This document shows positions 52,659-63,469 of a stretch of DNA of 64,000 nucleotides, one piece after another. The position numbers and the translations under genes are program-made. Source of the stretch: Meinhardsimonia xiamenensis (GTDB taxonomy: Bacteria; Pseudomonadota; Alphaproteobacteria; Rhodobacterales; Rhodobacteraceae); assembly GCF_900102905.1 (NCBI RefSeq), contig NZ_FNFV01000001.1:7501-71500 (forward strand), given 5' to 3'. Each line of letters begins with the position of its first letter. Positions within the stretch are counted from its first letter, which is position 1. The notes beneath the pieces were generated by a model. The model worked only from the letters and a program-made list of their open reading frames with translations. It was not told the DNA's origin and did not search any database.

Positions 52659-53528
52659 TCAGCGGCCGGGAACGGAGCGGCGCCTTTCGCCCGCCCCTTC
52701 CCAGCCATCGATGGCGGCAATCGCCTCTTCGGCCGTTTCGACAAAACGGAACAGCTCGAGATCCTCTCGCGCAATGGTGCCGGCGTCGGCCAGCGCCTCC
52801 CAGTTGATGATGTCGCGCCAGAACTTCTCGCCGAACAAGATCACCGGCACGCGCTGCATGCGTCCGGTCTGGATGAGCGTCAGCGTCTCGAAAAGCTCAT
52901 CGAGCGTCCCGAAGCCGCCGGGAAACACCGCCACCGCCTCGGCCCGCATCAGGAAGTGCATCTTGCGGATGCCGAAATAGTGAAAGTTGAAGCACAGATC
53001 GGGCGTCACATAGCGGTTTGGCGCCTGCTCGTGCGGCAGCACGATGTTGAGCCCGATGGAAACGCCGCCGGCCTCGGCCGCGCCGCGGTTTCCGGCTTCC
53101 ATCACCCCCGGCCCGCCGCCGGTGACGATCACCCCCCTGAGCCCGCCGTCTGCCTTCGAGCGCAAGGTCATCTCGTAGGCGAAGCGCCGGGCCTGCTCAT
53201 AGTAGCGGCTCAGCTCGGCGAGGGTCGTCGTTGCGGCTTGCTCCCTTTGCGAGGGCTCGGGAATGCGCGCGCCACCGAAGAGCACGATGGTGCTCTCCAC
53301 CCCGTATTCGGTGAGGTAGAGTTCAGGCTTGAGCAGTTCGAGTTGAAGCCTGACCGGCCTCAGCTCGTCGCGGCACAGAAAGTCCGGGTCGGCGAAGGCC
53401 AGCCTGTAGGCCGGCGACTCCGTCTGCGGCGTATGGGGGATCTCGCGTGTCGTCTCGATGTCCTGCCTGGCATCGGGAAAGATGCGCTCGCGATGATCCT
53501 TCATCTGGCCGGTATCCCTTTCGTCCAT
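52659..53528 (-). CDS. LOG-family Rossmann-fold protein (TIGR00730)
   Basis: The 289-residue protein has the nucleoside-monophosphate phosphoribohydrolase signature: GGARIPEPSQ, VIVTGGGPGVMEAGNRGAAEAGGVSIGLNIVLPHEQAPNRYV, FGIRKMHFLMRAEAVAVFPGGFGTLDELFETLTLIQTG (with PGGFGT). LOG proteins release the base from purine nucleoside monophosphates, including cytokinin precursors. The first 75 residues are a less conserved N-terminal extension. The ATG at 53528 is 69 bases from the divergent dapD start. Confidence 0.9.
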   Translation of the reverse strand: MDERDTGQMKDHRERIFPDARQDIETTREIPHTPQTESPAYRLAFADPDFLCRDELRPVRLQLELLKPELYLTEYGVESTIVLFGGARIPEPSQREQAATTTLAELSRYYEQARRFAYEMTLRSKADGGLRGVIVTGGGPGVMEAGNRGAAEAGGVSIGLNIVLPHEQAPNRYVTPDLCFNFHYFGIRKMHFLMRAEAVAVFPGGFGTLDELFETLTLIQTGRMQRVPVILFGEKFWRDIINWEALADAGTIAREDLELFRFVETAEEAIAAIDGWEGAGERRRSVPGR

Positions 53529-53597
53529 TGCTCCGCCTGTGCCGGCCCACTATAGGCTAGGGTCCAGCCAAGACCAGAGACATTCGCCGGAGGGATC

Positions 53598-54425
<828 letters not shown>

Positions 54426-54429
54426 GCGG

Positions 54430-54771
54430 GTGGGCGACAGGAACGACGGCAAGGCGAGGCGCCCCCAGCAGGTTTACACCCTGCTTGCCGAGGTGGGGCG
54501 GAAGGACGGCGACGGCCTGCCCGAAGGCGCCACCGGCGCGGCGCTGATGTGTTATGCCTCGGGCGTGGACGAGGCCGAGGCGGTGCGCGAGACGGTGGCG
54601 CTGCTGCGACAGGCAGGACTGAACCCGCTCGAAGTTTCGGGCTATGGCTCGCTCGAGGAGCGCCTCGCCGAAGGCCACGACATCGACGTGGAGGAGCGCG
54701 CGCTCATGCAGCGCGCGCTCGACGAGAATGCGGTCATCATCGCCCAGATGACGCCCTTTTTCGACGACTGA
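54430..54771 (+). CDS. Conserved protein of unknown function behind dapD
   Basis: The start is a GTG at 54430, 4 bases after the dapD stop; the product is 113 residues. It is acidic and soluble, with PQQVYTLLAEVGRKDGDGLPEGATGAALMCYASGVDEAEAVRETVALLRQAGLNPLEVSGYGSLEERLAEGHDIDVEERALMQRALDENAVIIAQMTPFFDD. Orthologues of this size next to dapD are seen in Rhodobacteraceae by recall, not checked here. No catalytic motif is apparent. It is translationally coupled to dapD. Confidence 0.75.
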   Translation: MGDRNDGKARRPQQVYTLLAEVGRKDGDGLPEGATGAALMCYASGVDEAEAVRETVALLRQAGLNPLEVSGYGSLEERLAEGHDIDVEERALMQRALDENAVIIAQMTPFFDD

Positions 54772-54783
54772 GCCGCGCGGGCC

Positions 54784-55929
54784 TCAAGCGCGCGCGACCG
54801 AGGCGAGTTCACGCGCCTCGAAGGCCATGAGCCCGCGTGCCCGGCAGGGCCGCTGAGGAGGCAGGCGCAGGCCCGGCAGGTCGAGCACCGTCCCGCGCAG
54901 GTCGCCTTGCGACGGAACGCGCATGCTCTCGCCCCAGGCTCCAGCGAGCATCAGGCAGTCGTGGGCATCCAGCAGAAGCTGGTGATAGCGGATACCGCAA
55001 ACCATGCGCCGGCCCGGCGAAGCCGCCGGCCTGGTTCGCGCAAGATGCCGCGCTTCGGCCAGAACGGCCTCTTCTCCAAAGGCATATTCGGCGTGTCCAC
55101 CGGCAACCAGCATGCGGTGGTCCGGCGCAACGGTCACGTCCCGCCGCAAGCCGAGGGCGGGTGCGGTCAACCGGACCGGCGCGTGCCGGCCAAGCACCGG
55201 CATCTCGCGCGACAGCAGCGCCAGCACCGGCCTGAGCCCGCCCCACGCGGTGTGCACGAGATCGCCCGGCGCGATTGCTTCCACCGGCTTCCATCCCGCC
55301 GCCGTCCGCACGGGCGTGCCCGCACCGATGCCTGGCACCGGCCCGACCGGCTCCAGCCGATCCGACAACGCCACGAGCGACAGCTCCCGCCCATGGGCGC
55401 AGCCGCTCGACAGGCCAAGAACGGCGGCAAGATCGCTCCATGGCAGGGGGCTCGGCGCCTCGACAGGCGCACGCGCCCAGACCCCGGTATCGGGAAGCTC
55501 AAGGGCGAGAAAGCCGCGCCGCGCGGGCGCGTCCCAGCCATAGGAGATGCGCACGATCTCCTCCGTTGCGGGCAATGCCAGCCGCACGTCGCCGCGCGTT
55601 TCGGAGACGCCTTGCACAATGGTCAGCTCCACCTGCCCCTGCGGGTAGAGGATCACCGAGAAGAGCCGCCGCCAGCCCTGGTCGGCGCGGCAATCGACAA
55701 GGGGAAGCGGCCGCTCGCGCCCTGTGCCGATCTGCGCCTCGATGACGAGCGTGCCGCGGGGCATCAGCGCCAGCCCGCCGGGCCTGAAGGCCGACGAGCC
55801 GTGCATCCGGCGCCCGGAAAGGTCGGCCAGTGCGATCCAGGTCACGACCCGGATGCCGCCGCGCGGCCCCTGTCTCTGAAACTCATCTGCCCTGTTTTGC
55901 AGCCCGGCATATTTGCCGTGGCACCGCAC
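54784..55929 (-). CDS. Hint (hedgehog/intein)-domain protein with altered active site
   Basis: A GTG at 55929 opens 381 residues; a GTG at 55845 (VTWIALADL) is an equally likely start. The N-terminal half (to about residue 195) is beta-rich and resembles the Hint-associated carbohydrate/LTD-like regions of Rhodobacterales proteins, without a signal peptide. Residues about 200-345 form a Hint_2-type domain: [39 protein letters not shown] and [13 protein letters not shown] through [21 protein letters not shown]. The Cys that normally begins Hint domains (C-F-x-x-G-T) is replaced by Gly (G200-I-G-A-G-T), so self-cleavage is doubtful. It lies between dapD and dapE on the opposite strand. Confidence 0.72.
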   Translation of the reverse strand: MRCHGKYAGLQNRADEFQRQGPRGGIRVVTWIALADLSGRRMHGSSAFRPGGLALMPRGTLVIEAQIGTGRERPLPLVDCRADQGWRRLFSVILYPQGQVELTIVQGVSETRGDVRLALPATEEIVRISYGWDAPARRGFLALELPDTGVWARAPVEAPSPLPWSDLAAVLGLSSGCAHGRELSLVALSDRLEPVGPVPGIGAGTPVRTAAGWKPVEAIAPGDLVHTAWGGLRPVLALLSREMPVLGRHAPVRLTAPALGLRRDVTVAPDHRMLVAGGHAEYAFGEEAVLAEARHLARTRPAASPGRRMVCGIRYHQLLLDAHDCLMLAGAWGESMRVPSQGDLRGTVLDLPGLRLPPQRPCRARGLMAFEARELASVARA

Positions 55930-56058
55930 CCTGCCTGCCGTTATTCATTCTTGCCATGCACAGTGGCGCAGCAAGGCCCACATGTGGAGAACTTTTCGGC
56001 CCTGCCCGGCAAAACGGGGAACCGCTGTTTCGTGAAGGCCACAAGGGAGCCACCGTCA

Positions 56059-57198
56059 ATGACCGATCCGGTCGATCTCACCGCCCGCCTCATTCGCTGC
56101 CCCTCGGTCACCCCGCTCGAGGGCGGCGCGCTGCAACTCTTGGAGGAGGTGCTGCGCCCGGCGGGTTTCGAATGCCACCGCGTCGATCGCGGCGGGGTGC
56201 CCAACCTGTTCGCCCGCTGGGGGCGCAAGGGGCATGGCCGCACATTCGGCTTCAACGGCCATACCGACGTGGTGCCCGTGGGTGACCCCGACGCCTGGAC
56301 GGTGGACCCTTTCGGCGGCGAGATCCGGGCCGGGTTTCTCTGGGGCAGGGGCGCGGCCGATATGAAATCGGGCGTTGCCGCCTTCGCTGCTGCCGCCATC
56401 GACTTCGTCGCTGATACGCCGCCTGACGGGGCGGTGATCCTCGCCATCACCGGCGACGAGGAAGGCCAGGCGATCAACGGCACCCGCGCCATTCTCGACT
56501 GGATGGCCGAGGAGGGCGAGCACATGAGCGTTTGCCTTGTCGGCGAGCCGACCTGCCCGGAGCGGCTGGGGGAGATGATCAAGATCGGCCGGCGCGGCTC
56601 GATGACGGCGCGCTTGACCGCGCGCGGCGTTCAGGGCCACACCGCCTACCCGCACCGGGCGAAAAACCCGGTCACCGCCATGGCGCGGCTGATCGACCGG
56701 CTCGCTGCCCATGAGCTCGACAAGGGCTCGGCCCATTTCGACCCGTCCACGCTGGCGCCGACCACCATTGACACCGGCAATGCGGCCACAAATGTCATTC
56801 CGGCAACCTGCTCGGGGGCGGTCAACATCCGCTTCAACGATCTGCACGATTCGGCCGCACTCACCCGCTGGCTGCGCGCCGAGGCTGACCGCGTGGCCGC
56901 CGAGACGGGCGTGAGCATCGAGATGGAGGTGCATGTTTCCGGCGAAAGCTTCCTCACCCCGCCGGGGCCGTTCGTTGATCTGGTCTCGAAGGCGGTGGCA
57001 GCCGAAACCGGCATCACGCCCAGGCTTTCCACATCGGGCGGCACCTCGGATGCCCGCTTCATCAAGGATCACTGCCCGGTGCTGGAGTTCGGGCTGGTGG
57101 GGCAGACCATGCACCAGGCGGACGAGCACGTTGCGGTGGAGGACATCCGCGGCCTCAAGCGCATCTACGCGCGGATCCTGCGCGACTGGTTTGCGTGA
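56059..57198 (+). CDS. dapE: Succinyl-diaminopimelate desuccinylase
   Basis: The ATG at 56059 with AAGGGAG upstream gives 379 residues; the frame stays open over 1 kb upstream on this strand but shadows the Hint gene. DapE removes the succinyl group in the lysine/DAP pathway. It is a di-zinc M20 peptidase: GHTDVVP with ligand H68 and D70, GAADMKSG (D101), [12 protein letters not shown] (the catalytic Glu pair), and [31 protein letters not shown]. dapD upstream supplies its substrate. Confidence 0.97.
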   Translation: MTDPVDLTARLIRCPSVTPLEGGALQLLEEVLRPAGFECHRVDRGGVPNLFARWGRKGHGRTFGFNGHTDVVPVGDPDAWTVDPFGGEIRAGFLWGRGAADMKSGVAAFAAAAIDFVADTPPDGAVILAITGDEEGQAINGTRAILDWMAEEGEHMSVCLVGEPTCPERLGEMIKIGRRGSMTARLTARGVQGHTAYPHRAKNPVTAMARLIDRLAAHELDKGSAHFDPSTLAPTTIDTGNAATNVIPATCSGAVNIRFNDLHDSAALTRWLRAEADRVAAETGVSIEMEVHVSGESFLTPPGPFVDLVSKAVAAETGITPRLSTSGGTSDARFIKDHCPVLEFGLVGQTMHQADEHVAVEDIRGLKRIYARILRDWFA

Positions 57199-57204
57199 GG
57201 CGCG

Positions 57205-57807
57205 GTGCGGCGCGGTCATCTGATCGTGATGCTGAAGGAGCCGCGGCCGGGGCGGGTGAAGACCCGGCTTGCGCGCGGTATCGGCACGGTGGCGGCGGCG
57301 TGGTGGGTGCGCCACCAGACGGCGCGGCTTCTACGCCGGCTCGAGGACCGGCGCTGGCGGCTAGTGCTGGCGGTCAGCCCCGACACGGCGCGGGGGAGCC
57401 GCGCCTGGCCCGCGCATCTGCCGCGCATGCCACAGGGCAGGGGGCACCTCGGCCGGCGCATGATGCGGGTGATGCGCGCCATGCCGGCGGGGCCGGCACT
57501 CGTCGTGGGTGGCGACATCCCCGCACTCGGCCCGGGTCACATTGCCCGTGCCTTTCGTGCGCTCGGATCGCATGACGCGGTGCTCGGCCCGGCCGAAGAC
57601 GGCGGCTACTGGGCCATCGGCCTTGCCCACCCCCGCCGGTGGCGCGAGCAGCTGCTCGACGGCGTGCGCTGGTCGAGCGAACATGCGCTCGCCGATACGC
57701 GCGCACGCCTGGGCCGGGCGCGGGTGGCGCTCATTGACCTGCTGGCGGACGTGGACGAGCCCGAAGAACTGCGCGCGATTGGGCGTGACGGCCGCAGGGC
57801 GCGGTGA
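57205..57807 (+). CDS. TIGR04282/DUF2064-type glycosyltransferase-like protein
   Basis: A GTG at 57205, 6 bases after the dapE stop, opens 200 residues. The N-terminus LIVMLKEPRPGRVKTRLARGIG and the central PALVVGGDIPALGPGHIARAFRALGSHDAVLGPAEDGGYWAIGL match the DUF2064/TIGR04282 family, nucleotide-diphospho-sugar transferase-like proteins. Some members sit in arsenosugar clusters, but no arsenic genes are near here, so that role is not supported. It is rich in Arg, Ala and Gly. It is in an operon-like string dapE-this-rnr. Confidence 0.82.
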   Translation: MRRGHLIVMLKEPRPGRVKTRLARGIGTVAAAWWVRHQTARLLRRLEDRRWRLVLAVSPDTARGSRAWPAHLPRMPQGRGHLGRRMMRVMRAMPAGPALVVGGDIPALGPGHIARAFRALGSHDAVLGPAEDGGYWAIGLAHPRRWREQLLDGVRWSSEHALADTRARLGRARVALIDLLADVDEPEELRAIGRDGRRAR

Positions 57808-57819
57808 TAGGGCAAGGGC

Positions 57820-60090
57820 ATGAAAGCACTGCCGACCAAGGAAGAGATCCTCGCCTGGATCGCCGAACATCCGACCGAGACGAACAAGCGCGACATCGCC
57901 CGTGCCTTCGGCGTGAAGGGGCAGGCGAAGGTCGAGCTCAAGCGGCTGTTGCGCGAGATGGAGGATGAGGGCCTGCTCGAGCGCCGCCGCAAGAGCTATC
58001 GCGACGCCTCGCGCCTGCCGCCTGTCACCGTGCTCGAGGTCACCGGCGCCGATGCCGATGGCGATCTCTTCGCCCGCCCGCTCGAGTGGCATGGCGAGGG
58101 CGAGCCGCCGCGCGTGCTGATCGCGCCCGGCCCCGGCCCCGCGCCGGGCAAGGGGGACCGGGTTCTGGCCCGTCTTACCCCCGCGAAGGGCGAGGATCAC
58201 GCCTATGTCGCCAAGGTCATCCGCCGCATCGGGCAGGGGCCGAAGCGCATATTGGGCATCTTCCGCAAGTCCGCGGAAGGCGGGCGCCTCGTACCCATCG
58301 ACAAGGGGGTGGACCGCGAATGGCTCGTTCCCCGCGACGCCACCCATGGCGCCAGGGACGGCGAGCTGGTCGAGGCCGAGGCATCGGGACGTGCCGGCGC
58401 CTACGGGTTGCCGCGCGCGCGTGTCGTCGCGCGGCTTGGCGACCCGTCCCAGCCCAAGGCCTTCTCGCTCATCGCCATCCACCAGTATGGCATTCCCGAC
58501 GAGTTCCCGCCCGAGGTGCTGGAGGAGGCCGAGCGGCTGAAGCCCGCCGGGCTGAAGGGCCGCGAAGACCTGCGCGATCTGCCACTCATCACGATCGACC
58601 CTGCGGACGCCCGCGACCATGACGACGCTGTCTTTGCCGAGCCCGACGATGACCCCAAGAACCCCGGCGGGCACGTCATCTGGGTGGCCATCGCCGATGT
58701 CGCCTACTACGTCCGTCCTGGCACCGCGCTCGACCGCGAGGCGCGGCGGCGCGGCAATTCCACCTATTTCCCCGACCGGGTGGTGCCGATGCTGCCCGAG
58801 CGGCTTTCGGGCGATCTGTGCAGCCTTCACGAGGGCGTGCCACGCGCCTGCATCGCCGTGCGCATGGTCATCGACGCCAAGGGCCACAAACGCTCGCACC
58901 GCTTCGTGCGCGGGTTGATGCGCTCGGCGGCATCGCTTGCCTATGAGGAGGTGCAGGCCGCCGCCGACGGCAAGCCCGACGACCGCACCGGCCCGCTCAT
59001 GGAGCGGGTGATCGCGCCCCTCTACGCGGCTTACGAATGCGCGAAGAAGGCCCGCGCCGAGCGCCAGCCGCTCGATCTCGACCTGCCCGAGCGCAAGATC
59101 GTGCTCGACGAGGAGGGGCGCGTCGTCTCGGTCGGCTTCCGCGACCGGCTCGAGGCGCACCGGCTGATCGAGGAGTTCATGATCCTCGCCAATGTCTGCG
59201 CCGCCGAGGAGCTATTCGCCCGCCGCCGCCCGCTTCTCTACCGCGTGCACGAGGAGCCGAGCCCCGAAAAGCTCGAAGCCCTGCGCGAGATCGCCGAGGC
59301 CTCGGGGCTGACGCTCGCAAAGGGGCAGGTTCTGCACACCCGCCATCTCAACCAGCTTCTCGAGCAGGCCGAAGGCACGCCGCATGACGAGCTGATCAAC
59401 ATGGCCACGCTGCGCGCCATGATGCAGGCCTATTACCACCCCGAGAACTTCGGCCATTTCGGGCTGGCGCTGCGCTCATACGCCCATTTCACCTCGCCCA
59501 TCCGCCGCTATGCCGACCTGATCGTGCACCGTGCGCTGATCTCGGCGCATGGCTGGGGCAAGGACGGGCTGAGCGAGGCCGACATCGAGCATCTGGAGGA
59601 GACGGCCAAGCACATCTCCGAGACCGAGCGCCGCTCGATGGCCGCCGAGCGCGACACCGCCGATCGCTACCTTGCCGCCTTCCTCGCCGACCGGGTCGGG
59701 GCCGAGTTCACCGGGCGGATCACCGGGGTGCAGCGCTTCGGCGTCTTCGTGCGGCTCGATGACACCGGGGCGGAAGGGATCATCCCGGTCCGCGCGCTGG
59801 GGCGGGAGTATTTCCATTATGACCCGCATCTGCAGGCGCTGACAGGCAGCGAGAGCGGCGCGGTGTTCGAGATCGGCCAGAAGGTGACGGTGAAGCTCGT
59901 GGAGGCCGCGCCGGTCTCGGGTGGGCTCCTGTTCGAGCTTGTCGAGGCCGGCGCCGCCGGTGGCCGGCCGGCCCCCCGCGCGCGCGGCAAGGGCGGGCGC
60001 AAGGCAAAGGCGCCGGTCGGGCGCAAGCCGGCCAAGGCGGCACGCAAGGGCGCGAAGGTGCGGCGCAAGGTGACGCGCACGCGGCGCTGA
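57820..60090 (+). CDS. rnr: Ribonuclease R
   Basis: The 756-residue 3'-5' exoribonuclease has an N-terminal winged-helix domain (LPTKEEILAWIAEHPTETNKRDIARAFGVKGQAKVELK), cold-shock domains, the RNB catalytic domain with ITIDPADARDHDDAVFAEPDD (the metal-binding Asp cluster), YVRPGTALDREARRRGNSTYFPDRVVPMLPERLS and LRSYAHFTSPIRRYADLIVHR, an S1 domain (ADRVGAEFTGRITGVQRFGVFVRLDDTG) and a strongly basic tail. It degrades structured RNA. The ATG at 57820 follows the DUF2064-like gene by 12 bases. Confidence 0.98.
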   Translation: MKALPTKEEILAWIAEHPTETNKRDIARAFGVKGQAKVELKRLLREMEDEGLLERRRKSYRDASRLPPVTVLEVTGADADGDLFARPLEWHGEGEPPRVLIAPGPGPAPGKGDRVLARLTPAKGEDHAYVAKVIRRIGQGPKRILGIFRKSAEGGRLVPIDKGVDREWLVPRDATHGARDGELVEAEASGRAGAYGLPRARVVARLGDPSQPKAFSLIAIHQYGIPDEFPPEVLEEAERLKPAGLKGREDLRDLPLITIDPADARDHDDAVFAEPDDDPKNPGGHVIWVAIADVAYYVRPGTALDREARRRGNSTYFPDRVVPMLPERLSGDLCSLHEGVPRACIAVRMVIDAKGHKRSHRFVRGLMRSAASLAYEEVQAAADGKPDDRTGPLMERVIAPLYAAYECAKKARAERQPLDLDLPERKIVLDEEGRVVSVGFRDRLEAHRLIEEFMILANVCAAEELFARRRPLLYRVHEEPSPEKLEALREIAEASGLTLAKGQVLHTRHLNQLLEQAEGTPHDELINMATLRAMMQAYYHPENFGHFGLALRSYAHFTSPIRRYADLIVHRALISAHGWGKDGLSEADIEHLEETAKHISETERRSMAAERDTADRYLAAFLADRVGAEFTGRITGVQRFGVFVRLDDTGAEGIIPVRALGREYFHYDPHLQALTGSESGAVFEIGQKVTVKLVEAAPVSGGLLFELVEAGAAGGRPAPRARGKGGRKAKAPVGRKPAKAARKGAKVRRKVTRTRR

Positions 60091-60094
60091 GGCT

Positions 60095-61369
60095 TCAGCC
60101 GTTCTCGCGCAGGATCTGCCCGGCGAGATAGAGCGAGCCGCAGATGAGGATGCGCGCGCCCGGTGCCTCGGCGGCGATGCGCGCGACGGCCTCGGCCGGC
60201 GATGCGGCGACCCGCGCCGCAAGGCCCACGGAGCGCGCCGCCGCGGCGGTTTCCTCGGCAGAAAGCGTTGCCGCCTCGCCAGCAATCTCCACCGCGTGCA
60301 GCGCCTCGGCCAGTGCCGCGAGCGGGCGCATGTAGCCCGCCGCATCCTTGGTGCGCAGCATGCCGCAGACAAGCTGCAGCGGCTTTGCCGGCAGTCGCGA
60401 CAGCGCTTCGGCCAGCGCCACGCCCGCCGCCGGGTTGTGCCCGCCGTCAAGCCAGAGCTCGGCCGCCCCCGCTGCCTCGACCAGCGGGCCGTGGCGCAGC
60501 CGCTGCAGCCGCGCGGGCCACTCGGCGCGGGTCACCGCCGCCTCGCATTCCCTCTCGCCAAGGCCGAGCTCGCGCAGGGCGGCGAGCGCGATCCCGGCAT
60601 TTTCCACCTGATGGCGGCCGATGAGGTTCGGCAACGGCAGGTCGATGAGCCCGCGCTCGTCCTGAAACACCATCCGCCCGTGCTCCTCGGCCACGTGCCA
60701 GTGCTGGCCGTATGCACAGACCCGCGCGCCCAGCCGCTCGGCGCGGGCCTCGATCACCTCGAGCGCCTCGTCGTGCTGGCGGCCGACGATGCTGGGCACG
60801 CCGCGCTTGATGATCCCGGCCTTCTCGCCGGCGATCTCGGCCAGCGTCTCGCCCAGATACTGCTGATGATCAAGATCGACGGGCGTGATCACCGTGAGCC
60901 GCGGCCGTTCGACGACATTGGTCGCATCGAGCCGCCCGCCAAGGCCGACCTCGAGCAGGGTGTAGTCGGCGGGCGTGCGGGCGAAGGCGAGCAGCGCCGC
61001 ACAGGTGGTGATCTCGAAATAGGTGATCGGCGCGCCGGCATTGGCGCGCTCGCATTCGTCGAGAACCTCCCTGAGCGCCTCCTCCTCGATCAGCCGGCCG
61101 GCAAGGCGGATGCGCTCGTGAAACCGCGCCAGATGCGGCGAGGTGTAGGCATGCACCCGGGCGCCCGAGGCCTCAAGCCCCGCGCGGATCATCGCCTGCA
61201 CCGAGCCCTTGCCGTTGGTTCCGGCGATATGGATCACCGGCGGCAGGTCACGCTCGGGATGGCCGAGTCGGGCGAGAAGCCGCCAGACGCGGTCAAGCGT
61301 GAGGTCGATGATCTTCGGATGAAGCGACATCATCCGCTGCAGGATGATGTCCGAGCCCTGGCCGCTCAC
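60095..61369 (-). CDS. folC: Dihydrofolate synthase / folylpolyglutamate synthase
   Basis: The start is set as a GTG at 61369 that overlaps the accD stop (GTGA), giving 424 residues and the family start [27 protein letters not shown]; the internal ATGs at 61333/61330 are too late. It attaches Glu to dihydropteroate and to folates. Motifs are the P-loop [10 protein letters not shown] (47-56), [66 protein letters not shown] and [17 protein letters not shown]. It is convergent with rnr, 4 bases apart. Confidence 0.96.
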   Translation of the reverse strand: MSGQGSDIILQRMMSLHPKIIDLTLDRVWRLLARLGHPERDLPPVIHIAGTNGKGSVQAMIRAGLEASGARVHAYTSPHLARFHERIRLAGRLIEEEALREVLDECERANAGAPITYFEITTCAALLAFARTPADYTLLEVGLGGRLDATNVVERPRLTVITPVDLDHQQYLGETLAEIAGEKAGIIKRGVPSIVGRQHDEALEVIEARAERLGARVCAYGQHWHVAEEHGRMVFQDERGLIDLPLPNLIGRHQVENAGIALAALRELGLGERECEAAVTRAEWPARLQRLRHGPLVEAAGAAELWLDGGHNPAAGVALAEALSRLPAKPLQLVCGMLRTKDAAGYMRPLAALAEALHAVEIAGEAATLSAEETAAAARSVGLAARVAASPAEAVARIAAEAPGARILICGSLYLAGQILRENG

Positions 61370-62373
61370 CGCTTCGGCTTCTCCGCGGCCTCGGAGGCGG
61401 GGGCGGATGCCGCCGCCTTCGGCCCACCATCTTTCGCCTCGGCCTGCTCCTTCGCTTCCTCTGACGCGTTCTGCGGCGCCTCCTCTTCCTCCGGTTCGGG
61501 CAGGTCGCCCTTCACCGCGGGCGGCAGGCCGAGCAGCATGCGCAGGATGGTGATGAGCTCCTCGCGCAGCTCCTTGCGGTGCGTAACCCGGTCGAGCATG
61601 CCGTGATCGAGCAGGTATTCGGCGCGCTGGAAGCCCTCGGGCAGCTTCTCGCGGATGGTCTGCTCGATCACCCGCGGGCCTGCGAAGCAGATCAGCGAAT
61701 TGGGCTCGGCGATCTGGATGTCGCCGAGCATGGCGTAGGAGGCCGTCACGCCCCCCGTGGTGGGGTGGGTCAGCACCACGATGTAGGGCAGGCCCGCTTC
61801 CTTGACCATTTCCACCGCCACCGTGGTGCGCGGCATCTGCATCAGGCTCAGGATGCCTTCCTGCATCCGCGCCCCGCCCGCGGCGGTGAAAACGATAAAG
61901 GGCCGCTTGCGCTCGACGGCGCGGCGGGCGGCGGCGATCATCGCATTGCCCACATACATGCCCATCGAGCCACCCATGAAGGAGAAGTCCTGCGCCGCGG
62001 CGACCACCTCGACGCCGCCGAGTGCGCCTTCGGCCACCAGCATCGCCTCCTTCTCGCCGGTGGCCTTCTGCGCCGCCTTCAGCCGGTCGGGGTATCTCTT
62101 CTGGTCGCGAAAATGCAGCGGGTCGTGCACGGGCTCGGGCACCTCGATCTCGACGAACGCGCCACCGTCGAAGAGCGCTCTGAGCCGGTCGCGCGGCGAG
62201 ATCGCCATGTGATGGTCGCACTGCGTGCAGACGTTGAGGTTTTCCTTCACCTCGCGGTGAAACAGCATCGTCCCGCACTCGGGGCATTTGATCCACAGGT
62301 TCTCGGGCACCTCGCGGCGCGTGCCGAAAAGCGAGCCGAGCTTCGGCCGGACATAGTTGGTGATCCAGTTCAT
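61366..62373 (-). CDS. accD: Acetyl-CoA carboxylase carboxyltransferase subunit beta
   Basis: The ATG at 62373 gives 335 residues starting [17 protein letters not shown]. AccD and AccA form the carboxyltransferase that makes malonyl-CoA for fatty acids. A Cys4 zinc finger is visible (C30, C33, C49, C52 in [25 protein letters not shown]), followed by the crotonase-like core ([68 protein letters not shown]). The C-terminal 50 residues are a Glu/Ala/Pro-rich tail. It is coupled to folC, the usual accD-folC pair. Confidence 0.97.
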   Translation of the reverse strand: MNWITNYVRPKLGSLFGTRREVPENLWIKCPECGTMLFHREVKENLNVCTQCDHHMAISPRDRLRALFDGGAFVEIEVPEPVHDPLHFRDQKRYPDRLKAAQKATGEKEAMLVAEGALGGVEVVAAAQDFSFMGGSMGMYVGNAMIAAARRAVERKRPFIVFTAAGGARMQEGILSLMQMPRTTVAVEMVKEAGLPYIVVLTHPTTGGVTASYAMLGDIQIAEPNSLICFAGPRVIEQTIREKLPEGFQRAEYLLDHGMLDRVTHRKELREELITILRMLLGLPPAVKGDLPEPEEEEAPQNASEEAKEQAEAKDGGPKAAASAPASEAAEKPKR

Positions 62374-62436
62374 CTCTCGGTGCCCTTGCGTGAAAGGATC
62401 GCGCTGGCAGATAAGCGCGGCGGGCGCGAATTGCAA

Positions 62437-63318
62437 TCAGCGCGTCAGGAGAAGCCGCACCAGAAGCCACGCCGCCGCCATCGCCGCGAGATCGTGCAGC
62501 ACCATCGGCCCCAGCGCGGCGATGTCGCGCGCCTCATAAGGCGTGAGCCACAGCGCAAGGCCCGGAATCGTGCCCTTGGTGGCCAGCACGAGAATCGCGA
62601 AGACATTGTTGGCGAAGTGAAAGCCCCATGCCGCGCCAAGGCTGCCCGTGGCGGCGACGAGATCGGCGGCGATCAGCCCGAAGAGCGCGGCCGCGGCCAC
62701 CACCAGAAGCGCCGAGGCGCCGCCCGCCGCCGGGTCGAAGTGAAGCGCGCCGAAGATCAGGCTCGGCAGCACCATCCAGGCGAGGCGGCGGCGAAAGCGC
62801 ACGGCGAGCTGTTGCAACAGGTAGCCGCGGAACAGGACCTCCTCCGCGCCGGTCTGGATCAGCACGCCGAGAAGCGCGAGCGGCAGGAGGCGCAGCCACA
62901 GATCGAAGGGCAGGCCGGGCTCGGGCGTGAAGCTCCTGCGCCAGAGCGCCACGGAAAGCCCGCTCATGATCGCCACAACCGCGGCCGCGACCAGGAAATG
63001 CAGAACGACACGCCCCGCCGGCCCGAAGAGCGTGGCCGCGCGCCGGCCATGCAGGAGGCGCACCGCGATCGCGGGGCCAAGCGCCATGCCCAGAAAGCTC
63101 AGAAGCAGCAGGAGCGCGCCCGTGGGCGTCGTCCCCCGCACCATGCCGGCGAGAATCGGGGGCGCCTCGGGCCCGGCCAGCCACGCCACCAGCCCGACGA
63201 GCGCCCCGACATAACCGGCATAGACGAGCGCGCAGAGGATCACGCCAAGGATCAGCCGCCAGAGCTCGGGGCGCGCGCGCGCCGGTGCGAGATAGGTTTC
63301 GAAGTCGGGGTTGAACAC
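62437..63318 (-). CDS. CPBP (Abi)-family intramembrane metalloprotease
   Basis: A GTG at 63318 with GGGAGG 5-6 bases upstream gives 293 residues starting [10 protein letters not shown]; the frame stays open upstream into the ilvD promoter without conserved sequence. About seven to eight membrane helices hold the CPBP motifs: motif 1 [16 protein letters not shown] (E159, E160, R164), motif 2 IFGALHF and motif 3 GFHFANN. These Glu/His/Asn residues form the active site of Rce1-type CAAX proteases. In bacteria, members are often linked to bacteriocin self-immunity or membrane protein processing; no such partner is seen here. It ends 63 bases before accD on the same strand. Confidence 0.9.
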   Translation of the reverse strand: MFNPDFETYLAPARARPELWRLILGVILCALVYAGYVGALVGLVAWLAGPEAPPILAGMVRGTTPTGALLLLLSFLGMALGPAIAVRLLHGRRAATLFGPAGRVVLHFLVAAAVVAIMSGLSVALWRRSFTPEPGLPFDLWLRLLPLALLGVLIQTGAEEVLFRGYLLQQLAVRFRRRLAWMVLPSLIFGALHFDPAAGGASALLVVAAAALFGLIAADLVAATGSLGAAWGFHFANNVFAILVLATKGTIPGLALWLTPYEARDIAALGPMVLHDLAAMAAAWLLVRLLLTR

Positions 63319-63390
63319 GGCCGCCTCCCTTGCTGCGAACCCGCCCGACACTAGGGCTGCCGCGGGCGGGCGTCCATTCCCGCGGTCCTG

Positions 63391-63426
63391 TCCCTCGTGC
63401 ATCCGGGGTCCCTTGTGCATCCGGGG
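63391..63426. repeat. Tandem 18-bp repeat upstream of ilvD
   Basis: TCCCTCGTGCATCCGGGG (63391-63408) is followed at once by TCCCTTGTGCATCCGGGG (63409-63426): two units of 18 bases with a single C/T difference. It lies 44 bases upstream of the ilvD start and 73 from the CPBP start, in the divergent promoter region. Confidence 0.8.
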
Positions 63427-63469
63427 AGGCTTCACTATTCCGAGGGCGCCGCTCAATGGGAGGTGCACG

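Noticed and set aside
54907-56058. Very long N-terminal extension of DapE
   Set aside because: The upstream part is the antisense shadow of the Hint gene; the ATG at 56059 has AAGGGAG and the standard DapE start.
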